From a virus, in the IMG/VR virus record IMGVR_UViG_3300034283_001363, positions 1 to 48,467 of that record: a DNA stretch of 48,467 nucleotides. One strand, written 5' to 3'. The notes under the pieces were generated by a model. It ran no database searches. It saw only the letters and a list, made by a program, of their open reading frames with translations, and had not been told where the DNA came from. Position 1 is the first letter of the stretch, and every line of letters begins with the position of its first letter. The translations under genes were made by a program, and so were the position numbers. This document shows positions 1 through 6,808 of this stretch, piece by piece.

Positions 1-72
1 TTACTATTACTGTTACTATTACTGTTACTATTACTGTTACTATTACTGTTACTATTACTGTTACTATTACTG
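1..72. repeat. 12-bp tandem repeat (in-frame minisatellite), left copy
   Basis: Six perfect copies of TTACTATTACTG. On the circular molecule the array is seven copies (48329-48412, of which this is the overlap). On the minus strand it reads AGT AAT AGT AAC, so each unit adds Ser-Asn-Ser-Asn to the DUF6291-like protein without shifting frame. Confidence 0.9.
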
Positions 73-127
73 CTTCGTTTGCTTCGTTTTGCTTCGTTTT
101 GCTTAACAAATGAAGCATTTGCTTCGT
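1..127. repeat. Left copy of 127-bp terminal overlap
   Basis: Bases 1-127 are identical to 48341-48467. The repeat length is odd and matches a common assembler k-mer, and an open reading frame continues through the junction when one copy is removed. I therefore read it as the overlap of a circular assembly rather than a biological terminal repeat. The molecule is circular, terminally redundant or concatemeric in the sample. Confidence 0.85.
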
Positions 128-419
128 TTGCTTCGTCTTGGTTGGTTTTGCTTCGTGTTTCACCACTCTTAATTCCACCAATTTTACCAGCCTGTGAACG
201 CTTTTCCTTTACTGATTCCCAATGCTTTAGGTCTCTTTTAAGTTGTTGTTTTTGAGGTTCAAATATTACATCAATTAAAGGCGTTGGAGCTACTGGGTCA
301 AGGTCGTTAACATAGCGTAGAAAGTGCTTAAAGTACTTTCCAGCATCTTCATCGCTTAGCTTTTCGATAACGTGTAGTAGGTCAACATACACTATTACAC
401 CTTTTTTGTTTTCGGCCAT
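1..419 (-). CDS. DUF6291-like replication-region protein, N-terminal part (crosses contig junction)
   Basis: This is the first 139 codons of a leftward gene that starts with ATG at 419-417 and runs off base 1. It continues in frame at 48340 and stops at 47887, giving about 290 residues on the circle. The N-terminal ~85 residues (a VDLLHVIEKLSDEDAGKYF stretch, then a QLKRDLKHW segment and an SQAGKIGG motif) resemble the DUF6291 family common near replication genes of Bacteroidetes phages. A charged low-complexity linker rich in NEAKRSK follows, then a Ser-Asn repeat encoded by 12-bp tandem repeats. Function is unknown; the family position suggests a replication-initiation or DNA-binding role. 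The start overlaps nothing and lies just after the small HTH gene at 422-586. Confidence 0.75.
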   Translation of the reverse strand, partial: MAENKKGVIVYVDLLHVIEKLSDEDAGKYFKHFLRYVNDLDPVAPTPLIDVIFEPQKQQLKRDLKHWESVKEKRSQAGKIGGIKSGETRSKTNQDEANEANASFVKQNEAKRSKRSSNSNSNSNSNSNSNSNSNSNSNS

Positions 420-421
420 AA

Positions 422-586
422 TCACTTAATTTTTTCAAGTAATGCTATCTCTCCAAGCTTCCAGTTATTCTCTGCAAAACGCTTGTAAAGAGTAGGTTTT
501 GATATGTCTAACTTTTTTGATAATTCGTCAACTGTGTAGCTGACTAGAAGTGTTTTTGCCAGTGTTGTAGCTTCTGATTTTGTCAT
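422..586 (-). CDS. Small helix-turn-helix protein (54 aa)
   Basis: Translation from ATG at 586 gives 54 residues ending in LLEKIK and a TGA at 422-424. Residues ~18-37 (TVDELSKKLDISKPTLYKRF) have the spacing of a helix-turn-helix like those in resolvase- or transposase-type DNA-binding domains. The stop lies 2 bp before the start of the DUF6291-like gene, so the two are probably co-transcribed and translationally linked. It is the first gene downstream of the operator/promoter at 690-704, a position that suits a small regulator or an accessory replication factor. No catalytic residues are visible. Confidence 0.7.
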   Translation of the reverse strand: MTKSEATTLAKTLLVSYTVDELSKKLDISKPTLYKRFAENNWKLGEIALLEKIK

Positions 587-622
587 TATTTTAATTTTAA
601 ATTATTTACTGAATGATTGCTG

Positions 623-649
623 AAAAACCCCTTGTTCCTAGCCAAGGGG
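623..649 (-). terminator. Rho-independent terminator of the leftward early operon
   Basis: CCCCTTG (628-634) pairs with CAAGGGG (643-649). On the minus strand the stem is followed by a run of five T (627-623). It lies downstream of the gene ending at 761 and separates the early operon (6660 to 761) from the next leftward unit. Confidence 0.75.
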
Positions 650-689
650 ATATTCACTTCGAATGAAGTTGCTTTTATTTCGAAAAACC

Positions 690-704
690 GTATCACAAAA
701 ATAC
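690..704. promoter_or_regulatory. Operator-like palindrome overlapping a leftward -7 promoter element
   Basis: The sequence GTATCACAAAAATAC has one perfect GTATCAC half-site and one degenerate half. On the minus strand it contains TATTTTTG (703-696), a match to the Bacteroides -7 consensus TAnnTTTG. It would drive the HTH and DUF6291-like genes leftward. No clear -33 TTTG is visible at the usual spacing, so the promoter call is tentative. It is the most degenerate member of the genome-wide site family apart from 14526. Confidence 0.5.
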
Positions 705-760
705 ACATTTGATTCATGTATTTGCTTGATTAAATGTTAATTATAATAATTTAACACATT

Positions 761-1063
761 TCACCTCTTTGAGTTGTAAATTTCAATTGCTTGGATTTTA
801 TCAATCAATGAGTGAACCGCATAATTGTAGCTGTTTCCGAACTTGTTTACTCCCTGTTTGAACTCGGTTTTTATTTTCAAACCGTCATCATTAACCAGGT
901 TGCTTACTCGTGTTCTGAAACCACTCATGTAGGGAAAATCCATGCATGAAACGCTTCCATTTTCAATTAAATGCATCAAAACCTCCTCCCTATGTGATTT
1001 AGGTTGGTTAAGACTATAACCAATAGCTGAATGGTTTTTTATTGTGTGTGTTTCTACTTCCAT
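761..1063 (-). CDS. Winged-helix-like small protein (100 aa)
   Basis: The 100-residue product has a central segment (REEVLMHLIENGSVSCMDFPYMSGFRTRVSNLVNDDGLKI, about residues 26-65) that fits a winged helix: helix, helix, recognition helix ending in RVSNLV, then a basic wing with TEFKQG. Similar small HTH proteins sit at the distal end of early operons in Bacteroidetes phages. It is the last gene before the terminator at 623-649. The role is probably DNA binding, but the target is unknown. Confidence 0.65.
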   Translation of the reverse strand: MEVETHTIKNHSAIGYSLNQPKSHREEVLMHLIENGSVSCMDFPYMSGFRTRVSNLVNDDGLKIKTEFKQGVNKFGNSYNYAVHSLIDKIQAIEIYNSKR

Positions 1064-1115
1064 GATTAAAGTGTTTAAAGCACTACGTGGTAGTTAGTCA
1101 CGGAGTGCGGAGTGG

Positions 1116-1673
1116 TTAATCAAATACTGAATTACTCAAAGCCATTGGCATTACGATTCCTATTTGGTCGGGAAAGCCAATTACATCAATTCTTATTGCT
1201 CCAATTTGTCCGCTGAAAGTAAGTCTGAATGCCCCACTATCTGAGTACATTGCCGAGCAACAATCTGATAGTTTTTTTGGGTTAATTCCTATTTGACCTA
1301 CCTCTTTGAATTTATCTGAACTGGGTATTATTGACTCGAAATTTGGGGATTTGCCACAAATGAAATACTCGTAAAAAGCCACTTGTCCGTCTGCATTTTT
1401 GCAGGAAATACCGTCCTCGCAACATTCAGCACTTTCAAATTTCAAAATCTCTTTGAAATTATCTTTGTGCATTGCTTTTCCGTCCAAAAATTCTGGATTG
1501 ATTACGCTGTGATATTCAAGTGACGACTTTACCATAATGTAAGCATTGGTAGCGTATGCGTAGCCGTCTTTAAAGTGAACTGCACTCATTACTGGTCTTA
1601 ACTTTGCATCTTCGCCAGTTGCACAGCAATTATGTAGCTTAGTGGTAAAATTGAATTTAGTTTGTTCTGCCAT
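1116..1673 (-). CDS. Sliding-clamp-like (DnaN-like) phage protein (185 aa)
   Basis: This 185-residue acidic protein has a short-strand/short-helix pattern and segments such as FKDGYAYATNAYIMVK and SPNFESIIP that resemble DNA polymerase III beta-clamp modules (compare the 'atDg..l' and 'yP.y..lip' strands). The host protein has three such domains in ~370 residues; this one would hold about one and a half. If real, it would dock host polymerase or mismatch factors onto phage DNA, consistent with the lack of any phage polymerase. Its place in the RecT/nuclease operon supports a DNA-metabolism role. The family assignment is by pattern only. Confidence 0.45.
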   Translation of the reverse strand: MAEQTKFNFTTKLHNCCATGEDAKLRPVMSAVHFKDGYAYATNAYIMVKSSLEYHSVINPEFLDGKAMHKDNFKEILKFESAECCEDGISCKNADGQVAFYEYFICGKSPNFESIIPSSDKFKEVGQIGINPKKLSDCCSAMYSDSGAFRLTFSGQIGAIRIDVIGFPDQIGIVMPMALSNSVFD

Positions 1674-1692
1674 ATATTTTTATTGGGTGTTT

Positions 1693-1702
1693 GCCTTACG
1701 GC
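1693..1702 (-). promoter_or_regulatory. Small hairpin in intergenic leader, copy 1
   Basis: GCC-TTAC-GGC lies in the 35-nt gap between two leftward genes. The whole gap (stop codon, CCAG, short hairpin, then ACCCAATAAAAAT before ATG) closely matches the gap at 1907-1943, suggesting a duplicated translation or processing signal. Confidence 0.4.
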
Positions 1703-1708
1703 TGGTTA

Positions 1709-1906
1709 TTATTTAATTTTTACTACAAACGAATTGAATCCATGCGCTATATATGTTTTTGCTGTCGTTGATAAGCATAATACAATAAAGTTTTCATCTT
1801 GCATTATCTTAATTAGCTTTTCATTAATAGGCTTTGTACCACTTCCATCCCTTTCTATATGTGAAATAAATTCAAGTTGATTACCCTTATATTCTTTAAT
1901 TGACAT
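1709..1906 (-). CDS. Hypothetical protein (65 aa)
   Basis: A 65-residue product with no recognised domain. It begins MSIKEYKGNQLEFISH, has a central amphipathic helix (NEKLIKIMQDENFIV) and ends with a beta-rich stretch. It sits between the clamp-like gene and a zinc-ribbon-like gene in the early operon. Its start is preceded by a leader that is nearly a copy of the one before the clamp-like gene. Confidence 0.5.
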   Translation of the reverse strand: MSIKEYKGNQLEFISHIERDGSGTKPINEKLIKIMQDENFIVLCLSTTAKTYIAHGFNSFVVKIK

Positions 1907-1928
1907 AAATTTTTATTGGGGTTTTTAT

Positions 1929-1940
1929 GGGCTTATGCCC
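1929..1940 (-). promoter_or_regulatory. Small hairpin in intergenic leader, copy 2
   Basis: GGGC-TTAT-GCCC occupies the gap before the 65-residue gene. It is placed exactly like the hairpin at 1693-1702 and is followed, on the minus strand, by the same CCCAATAAAAAT tract before ATG. Confidence 0.4.
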
Positions 1941-1943
1941 TGG

Positions 1944-2144
1944 TTATTGTTTTCTTGTTTCGTTAATAACTACTTTATCGTTTTCGCCAATCGAATAGCA
2001 TTTAGGACAATAGTGTTTTTCTTCGTGTTCAATCCAATCTGAATCAAATGCACATAGAAGTGCAGGTCCCAAATCAATCCTACTATCACATAAATTTTTG
2101 CAACAATCGCACTCTATTGAGTAAAATTTAATTTCTTTTATCAT
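1944..2144 (-). CDS. Zinc-ribbon-like small protein (66 aa)
   Basis: The 66-residue protein has two cysteine pairs, CDCC near residues 12-15 and CPKC near residues 46-49, plus a further Cys (residue 19) and nearby His residues. This suits one structural zinc site. The stop of its upstream neighbour, the MBL-fold gene, is reached 2 bp away, so translation is probably coupled. Possible roles are nucleic-acid or protein binding; there is no catalytic signature. Confidence 0.55.
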   Translation of the reverse strand: MIKEIKFYSIECDCCKNLCDSRIDLGPALLCAFDSDWIEHEEKHYCPKCYSIGENDKVVINETRKQ

Positions 2145-2145
2145 T

Positions 2146-2886
2146 CTAAAATGGCGTTTTATTTAAGCTAGTTTTCAATCCTTTATCAGCAACGAGTACC
2201 GTTTTACCAGTAGCTTTGTGGATGTCATTTTTGAACTCCTCAGCGTTGCTATTTCCATCGCTCAGGTGGATAAGTATAATCTTATTCACTTTCGAAAGGT
2301 CATTAGCCTGTAGTGCTTCCATGCACGTTTCAAGCGACAAGTGACTTTCAAGTAATCTGTTGTAGTGCGAAGGTGGAATTTTTCCTGCTTCAATGTTTTG
2401 TTTCAGTAAGTCAGTTCTGTAGTTCGCTTCAATGATTATATTGTTTAGATTGGCAAACTTGTACGGAACGAAATAGCTGTCAGTAACAAACAGGACGTTT
2501 CCTGTTTGTTCGTGCTTAATCATGAATCCAAGCGGTTCTGTAGCATCGTGCTTAACGTCAAATGGAAGTATTGTGAAGTTTCCAAGGTTAAACTTTGAAC
2601 CTGCTTCCATTAGAAGTGGTAAATAGGCGCATTTCTGTTTGATATTTGAATTAGTTCCTGCCGAAACATAAACAGGTATTCTTGCACTCAAAAACTCATT
2701 CACATATTTTGCATGATCACCATGTTCGTGGCTCACTATACACCCTACTATCTTACTGATATTGAAGTCAACCGCCTTTTTCACTTCTATAAGCGACACC
2801 CCACACTCAATTACGAGTGCTTCGGTGTCGTTTTGAAGTATGTAACAGTTACCTTTAGAGCTACTGCCAAGTACGTGCAGTTCCAT
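2146..2886 (-). CDS. MBL-fold metallohydrolase, YycJ/WalJ-like exonuclease candidate
   Basis: The 246-residue protein opens with ELHVLGSSSKGNCYIL and has the metallo-beta-lactamase metal motif HEHGDH at residues 53-58. Further metal ligands are plausible at HDATEP, the VTDSYF aspartate and a late LIHLS histidine. The short, single-domain form with GSSSKGN matches the YycJ/WalJ group, some members of which are known as 5'-3' exonucleases. It follows recT by 2 bp, so it is a good candidate for the exonuclease partner of the annealase. Exonuclease activity is inferred. Confidence 0.75.
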   Translation of the reverse strand: MELHVLGSSSKGNCYILQNDTEALVIECGVSLIEVKKAVDFNISKIVGCIVSHEHGDHAKYVNEFLSARIPVYVSAGTNSNIKQKCAYLPLLMEAGSKFNLGNFTILPFDVKHDATEPLGFMIKHEQTGNVLFVTDSYFVPYKFANLNNIIIEANYRTDLLKQNIEAGKIPPSHYNRLLESHLSLETCMEALQANDLSKVNKIILIHLSDGNSNAEEFKNDIHKATGKTVLVADKGLKTSLNKTPF

Positions 2887-2888
2887 GG

Positions 2889-3845
2889 TTAGAATCCGGG
2901 CTTAGTGGGTGCTTGTTTGCTCGCTTCTTTTTCTGCTGCAGCTTTAGCGGCTGTCCCTGCAAAAAGCCCCCCAGGTTCACCGAACTTTGGTTCTGTATTA
3001 GCTGATGACGGTTCTGTGTTTGTTGGTGCAGGTTCTGTATTAGCTGGTGCGGACGCCTTTTCATCATCTATGTTGATGGTAGTTTTGTTCGCATTTTCAG
3101 ACTTTTCTCGTGTTACTTTATCCGACACATCTTCATAGTCAACATCTATGATATCACGATATTCGTCCTCTGTCTTCATACCCATTGAAAGTTCAGGCGC
3201 ATAGGCATTAGTCCAGAATGATGCAGCTCTGTACATAAGCATTTGGCGTGTCATTGTCTGCCATTTGCTTCCTGCCTTGTTATACCACCCCTCTTGAATG
3301 GCAAGTTTGATGTCAATTGGTGATGATTCAAGAATTTCCTCAGAGCCTTTTGCTGTTGTGTAGGCAATACATTGAAGATTATCAATTTGCGTTCCGTCAA
3401 ACTCCTTTGTTACAGCTGCTTTTCTCTTTCCATCCCACACATAGTCGGTGTAGTTGATTTTTCCACATTTGCCTAGATTTGTGATTTTGTACTGCAAAGG
3501 ATTGAAACGACCGCATGTGTTTACTGTGGCAACCAAGAATTTTGAACTCCATGAAGGACGGCCATAAATGATAACCATGTTTTGCATGATCATAAGTGGG
3601 CTTGCTCCGATACGCTGTGCCATTTCGATAGCAATCATACAGTTTGCCATTGCTTTTGCTTCTGGGTTTTTAGCCTTTCCATCTGCATTGGTTGTGAGGT
3701 CTGTTTTGTACATGTCAGGAACAAGCTCGGAACTCGAAAATAGCTTGCACACTCTCTGCATTGTCTCAAACTGTACTGGGTCAAAGAAATTGAACGATAA
3801 CCCTGTGTTTTGTGCCTGAATAGGCTGTAATGAATTGTTTTCCAT
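2889..3845 (-). CDS. recT: RecT-family single-strand annealing protein
   Basis: The 318-residue protein carries the RecT core: MANCMIAIEMAQRIGASPLMIMQNMVIIYGRPSWSSKFLVA (about residues 65-105) and WQTMTRQMLMYRAASFW (about 195-211), followed by a low-complexity Ala/Pro/Thr tail with TEPAPTNTEP-type repeats (about 255-318). RecT anneals complementary single strands during phage recombination. It lies between an SbcC-like ATPase gene and an MBL-fold nuclease gene, which together form a recombination cassette without RecE. The upstream leader contains CCGCAAC directly before ATG. Confidence 0.85.
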   Translation of the reverse strand: MENNSLQPIQAQNTGLSFNFFDPVQFETMQRVCKLFSSSELVPDMYKTDLTTNADGKAKNPEAKAMANCMIAIEMAQRIGASPLMIMQNMVIIYGRPSWSSKFLVATVNTCGRFNPLQYKITNLGKCGKINYTDYVWDGKRKAAVTKEFDGTQIDNLQCIAYTTAKGSEEILESSPIDIKLAIQEGWYNKAGSKWQTMTRQMLMYRAASFWTNAYAPELSMGMKTEDEYRDIIDVDYEDVSDKVTREKSENANKTTINIDDEKASAPANTEPAPTNTEPSSANTEPKFGEPGGLFAGTAAKAAAEKEASKQAPTKPGF

Positions 3846-3870
3846 GTTGCGGATTTTTTTAAGTGAATAA

Positions 3871-5880
3871 TTATTTAATTGTTAGTGATTTTTCCTTAGT
3901 TACTACAAGATTTACCATCTGTGTATCTATGTGAATGAAACTATTTACGGCTTCTGAATTGTCGATGAATACTGGAGCAGAAACATTGTAGAAATTTGAA
4001 AGAGTGCGGATAATATCAAGTCCTGCGTTAATCTTCTCGGCTGTGTTGGTTACTGCGATTGGAACACCTGATTTATTGAGCGCAATACATGCTTCAAATT
4101 CGTTTCCGTCATTTGTTTTGTCGAATAATTTGAATTTCACTATTTCAAACATTCTATTCACACGGCTGTCGCATTCGTCAATTTTAATCCTGTTGAAATC
4201 ATCGATAGTAAACTCTTGGCTTTCGATGTCAGCAATTTGCTGTGCTAGATCCTTGCCACTTAATTCAAGCCTTTTGATTTCGTCTTTATATCGTCCTATA
4301 GTTTCCTGACTTGAAAGCTGTTTTTTGAGTTCGTCACGGTGTTGGTTAAGTTCTGCTTTCTTGCTAGTCAAGTCGCTATTGTCTTGAGATTCCACGTTTT
4401 GAATTGTGGCTTCAATGTCCTTAATCTGTTTGTCAAGTTCTTGCCATTCAGGAATCTCGGAAGCGATAACCTGCTTAGCTGTAACAATGGGATATTTTTC
4501 TAGCTTTTCTTTGGCTTTTATGTATTCAGTTTCGGCATTTGCAAGTGAATTTCTTTCATCAATTAAATTCTCTTCTAATTTTGAAACAGCAGTTTTAATA
4601 TCTTCAAGTTCATTTGAAGCCGCAATTCCTTTAGCATTTATTTCATCTACCCTTTTTTGCTTCGATTCAAAGAATGCTGTTTTGGCTTTTTCTTGCGCTT
4701 CAATGTGTTTTTCGGTTGCAAGTGGGTCTGAACATTCGGTATTGAATACAGGGCAAATTAAACATCCAGCTTTAGCTGTGTATTCCTTTTCGTTTTCATC
4801 ATTCCATAATATTCTAAGCGTGTCAATTTCAACCTCTTTAAAATTCAATCTACTTTTTTCACCAGAAATAATTTTTTCGATTGTTGAAACGCTAGAATGT
4901 ATGTCGTCAACTTTGCGCTTTAAATCAATAACATTTCGTTCAATAGCTTCACGTTGGCTTTTGGCTTCGAAAACATCCTGTTGTGCTTTTCGTGTAGCTT
5001 CATTTACAACTGCCTGCTGTTTAGTTTTAAGGATGTTGATGTTGGCTTGCTTTTTATGGATAGAATCGTATTGTGATTGTAACGCTTTGGCACGGTCTGA
5101 AAGTTGCTCGTCAATGCCTTTGATTTGAACTTCTACTTTTGAAAGTTCAATTACAGCTAAATCCACATCTATAGCTTCGGGCATTAATCGAGTTGTTTGG
5201 TCAATCTTTGGCTGAATGTCTTCCAAATCAGATTTCAGTTTCTTCTTGCGTGCTGAAATTTCCTTTTTGTATTCTACCAATGATTTTCCCGAGTTCAAGA
5301 TGTTTGTCAGGTTGAAAATGGCATCCTTGTTGCTTACTGTGGCCATTTTGTCAAGTGCTTCGACATCACTTACAGTTCCAGCTATATTGAAAAGAAACTC
5401 ACGCTGTTTAGTCCAATGCATAGCCATGAATACTGATGGATTAGTGATAAGTTTAAATAAACTTTCCTCAATGATCATGTCGACACGTGCCTTGTATTCG
5501 CCAGCCTTTAATGGAACATCGTTAATGTAGAATAGAGTCTCGCATCCATCAAACACTTCCTCTGATGTTCCACGTCTTCTAACCCATTTTTGGTGGAGTA
5601 TTCTTTTCAAGTTAAATTCACGTCCATCAACATCAAGTAGGCATGAAACCTCTGAATCTACCCTATCAAGCTGTTTGTTGTCAACGATAGGAATAATCTC
5701 AAAGTCTTTGCGGTCAAACTGGTCTTTCCCGAATAGTGTCCAGATGAAAGCATCAAAAATGGTTGACTTACCTAGGCGGTTGTCGCCTGAAATTGTTGTT
5801 TGGTCTGAAAAATTAACTTCCAGGTCCTTATGCCCCCTAAAGTTGACGAGGTGCATGTTTTTAATTACTACTTTTTTCAT
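3871..5880 (-). CDS. SbcC/Rad50-like AAA ATPase with zinc hook
   Basis: The 669-residue protein begins with FRGHKDLEVNF and a Walker A motif GDNRLGKST (residues 32-40). Long coiled-coil arms follow, with a CxxC zinc-hook motif (CLIC, about residues 371-374) between them. The C-terminus has a Walker-B-like strand with PVFIDNSEAV. This is the layout of SbcC/RecF-type SMC proteins, though shorter than bacterial SbcC (~1000 residues). No SbcD gene is adjacent; the nearby MBL-fold nuclease could serve that purpose. The leader has CCGCAAC about 5 nt before ATG. Confidence 0.8.
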   Translation of the reverse strand: MKKVVIKNMHLVNFRGHKDLEVNFSDQTTISGDNRLGKSTIFDAFIWTLFGKDQFDRKDFEIIPIVDNKQLDRVDSEVSCLLDVDGREFNLKRILHQKWVRRRGTSEEVFDGCETLFYINDVPLKAGEYKARVDMIIEESLFKLITNPSVFMAMHWTKQREFLFNIAGTVSDVEALDKMATVSNKDAIFNLTNILNSGKSLVEYKKEISARKKKLKSDLEDIQPKIDQTTRLMPEAIDVDLAVIELSKVEVQIKGIDEQLSDRAKALQSQYDSIHKKQANINILKTKQQAVVNEATRKAQQDVFEAKSQREAIERNVIDLKRKVDDIHSSVSTIEKIISGEKSRLNFKEVEIDTLRILWNDENEKEYTAKAGCLICPVFNTECSDPLATEKHIEAQEKAKTAFFESKQKRVDEINAKGIAASNELEDIKTAVSKLEENLIDERNSLANAETEYIKAKEKLEKYPIVTAKQVIASEIPEWQELDKQIKDIEATIQNVESQDNSDLTSKKAELNQHRDELKKQLSSQETIGRYKDEIKRLELSGKDLAQQIADIESQEFTIDDFNRIKIDECDSRVNRMFEIVKFKLFDKTNDGNEFEACIALNKSGVPIAVTNTAEKINAGLDIIRTLSNFYNVSAPVFIDNSEAVNSFIHIDTQMVNLVVTKEKSLTIK

Positions 5881-5912
5881 TTTTTGTTGCGGTTAAAAAA
5901 TTGATATTGTTG

Positions 5913-6188
5913 TTAAAAAACTCTGTTTGCTGTCTTTGATATGGTTTCGATTTGTATTCTGTCAATACGAACTGTTGAATTTCTTACTCCGTCTTTTACT
6001 GGATTAATCAATCCATCCTTAATCCATCTGTTAACTATCTTTGTTCCGTACATTCTTTGCGCTTCTCCAAGTTTGATGAATGGCTTTATCAATCCCATTT
6101 CTTCAAGTGCTTTTTTGGCTCCAAGTTCAGCTGCATCGATTAAGGCGTTACGATATTCAATTTCTGTTTGTGGAAGAATTAGTGTCAT
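5913..6188 (-). CDS. Excisionase-like winged-helix protein (91 aa)
   Basis: Residues ~34-80 (PFIKLGEAQRMYGTKIVNRWIKDGLINPVKDG, then an STVRIDR strand) follow the MerR/Xis helix-turn-helix pattern, in which a helix and WIKDGLI turn lead into a wing. The N-terminal half is a short amphipathic helix. Small proteins of this type act as excisionases or early regulators. It overlaps the LuxR-type gene by 32 bp, is in the leftward early operon and could be the directionality factor for the integrase at 8082-9407. That link is inferred. Confidence 0.55.
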   Translation of the reverse strand: MTLILPQTEIEYRNALIDAAELGAKKALEEMGLIKPFIKLGEAQRMYGTKIVNRWIKDGLINPVKDGVRNSTVRIDRIQIETISKTANRVF

Positions 6189-6441
6189 GGCTATAGATTT
6201 GGTTGATTACGGGCTTATCTGTAAGTGGTATTCCGTATTTATCACAAAACCATTTAGCTGATAGCTCGTTTGATTTTGAAACATTAATTTTCTTGAAAAT
6301 TGTTCGGGTATGGTTTTCAATGGTGCGAACAGATACATGAAGCCAGTTTGCAATTTCTTTCTTGGAATAACCCCATGCTATCATAGCGGCCACCATTTTT
6401 TCTTGCTCAGTAAGAACTGAAAGTGTTGCGGTACTTTCCAT
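6157..6441 (-). CDS. LuxR/GerE-type HTH regulator (94 aa)
   Basis: Residues 9-62 (LTEQEKMVAAMIAWGYSKKEIA, then WLHVSVRTIENHTRTIFKKINV) are a clear LuxR C-terminal HTH, including the conserved TIENH recognition segment. There is no receiver domain, so the protein is a bare DNA-binding module. It lies second in the leftward operon. Such short GerE proteins are frequent early genes in Bacteroidetes phages; a transcriptional activator of early genes is likely. Confidence 0.75.
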   Translation of the reverse strand: MESTATLSVLTEQEKMVAAMIAWGYSKKEIANWLHVSVRTIENHTRTIFKKINVSKSNELSAKWFCDKYGIPLTDKPVINQIYSHDTNSSTNRN

Positions 6442-6444
6442 ATC

Positions 6445-6660
6445 TTACTCCCCCCACACTTGTTTTATTCCGTGTTTTGCAAAAACTGCTTCAATGGCAG
6501 TAATTTCACTAACACGTGGGTCAACATTTCCATTAAGCCGTCTTTCCCATGCAGCTTTTGATATGATTTCAAGAGATTCCATAATCTCTTTCTTGACCGT
6601 ATCGGCTTTTCCGATAGGTACTTGATTAAATCCTCTTTTGAAAGAATAGTTTTTTTCCAT
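6445..6660 (-). CDS. Small Cro/early regulator-like protein (71 aa)
   Basis: First gene leftward of the control region. The 71-residue sequence (FKRGFNQVPIGKADTVKKEIMESLEIISKAAWERRLNGNV, then EITAIEAVFAKHGIKQVWG) looks like the short XRE-type proteins found opposite the repressor in Bacteroidetes phages. In those, a helix-turn-helix is formed by KEIMESLEI and KAAWERRLNG. By position it is the Cro equivalent. The 3 bp between it and the LuxR-type gene indicate an operon. Confidence 0.6.
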   Translation of the reverse strand: MEKNYSFKRGFNQVPIGKADTVKKEIMESLEIISKAAWERRLNGNVDPRVSEITAIEAVFAKHGIKQVWGE

Positions 6661-6712
6661 TTCGTAGGTATATTTTGCACGTTAATAATTAGTAATTGAC
6701 ACATTGAATGCG

Positions 6713-6720
6713 TAATTTTG
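6713..6720 (+). promoter_or_regulatory. Candidate rightward -7 element (repressor promoter)
   Basis: TAATTTTG matches TAnnTTTG. It would start a transcript about 80-90 nt upstream of the repressor ATG at 6809, crossing the inverted-repeat operator. No -33 TTTG occurs at the expected 19-21 nt spacing, so this is weak. Confidence 0.35.
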
Positions 6721-6732
6721 AGTTATTGAGTG

Positions 6733-6764
6733 CAAATATAAAGCATTGTTGTGCAATGTGCAAA
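6733..6764 (-). promoter_or_regulatory. Leftward early promoter
   Basis: On the minus strand TTTG (6764-6761) and TATATTTG (6740-6733) are separated by 20 nt, matching the Bacteroides -33/-7 arrangement (TTTG, 19-21 nt, TAnnTTTG). It would drive the leftward early operon that starts at 6660. The -33 element lies inside the palindromic operator. Confidence 0.6.
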
Positions 6765-6774
6765 TTTTTGCACA
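6757..6774. promoter_or_regulatory. Palindromic operator in the divergent control region
   Basis: TGTGCAAA-TT-TTTGCACA is a perfect inverted repeat with an 8-bp arm. A further palindromic half-site pair TTGTGCAA lies at 6749-6756, and a TGCAAA half-site at 6731-6736. The sites cover the -33 element of the leftward promoter, so repressor binding here would block early transcription. Confidence 0.65.
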
Positions 6775-6808
6775 GCAATTTTAGTTAAATTTCTTTATTT
6801 TTTTGTAT

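Noticed and set aside
1-72. CRISPR-like array of short repeats
   Set aside because: The 12-bp units are directly adjacent with no spacers, are in frame in a coding sequence and encode Ser-Asn repeats.
1-127. Biological direct terminal repeat of a packaged phage genome
   Set aside because: The 127-bp length equals a common assembler k-mer and a gene reads through the join; an assembly overlap is the simpler reading.
2861-3067. Gln/Arg-rich leftward frame
   Set aside because: It is an alternative frame of the repetitive C-terminal tail of RecT.
4406-5128. Antisense frame of 240 codons
   Set aside because: It is opposite the coiled coil of the SbcC-like ATPase; the opposite strand of Lys/Glu-rich helices often stays open and gives Ser/Phe-rich nonsense proteins.
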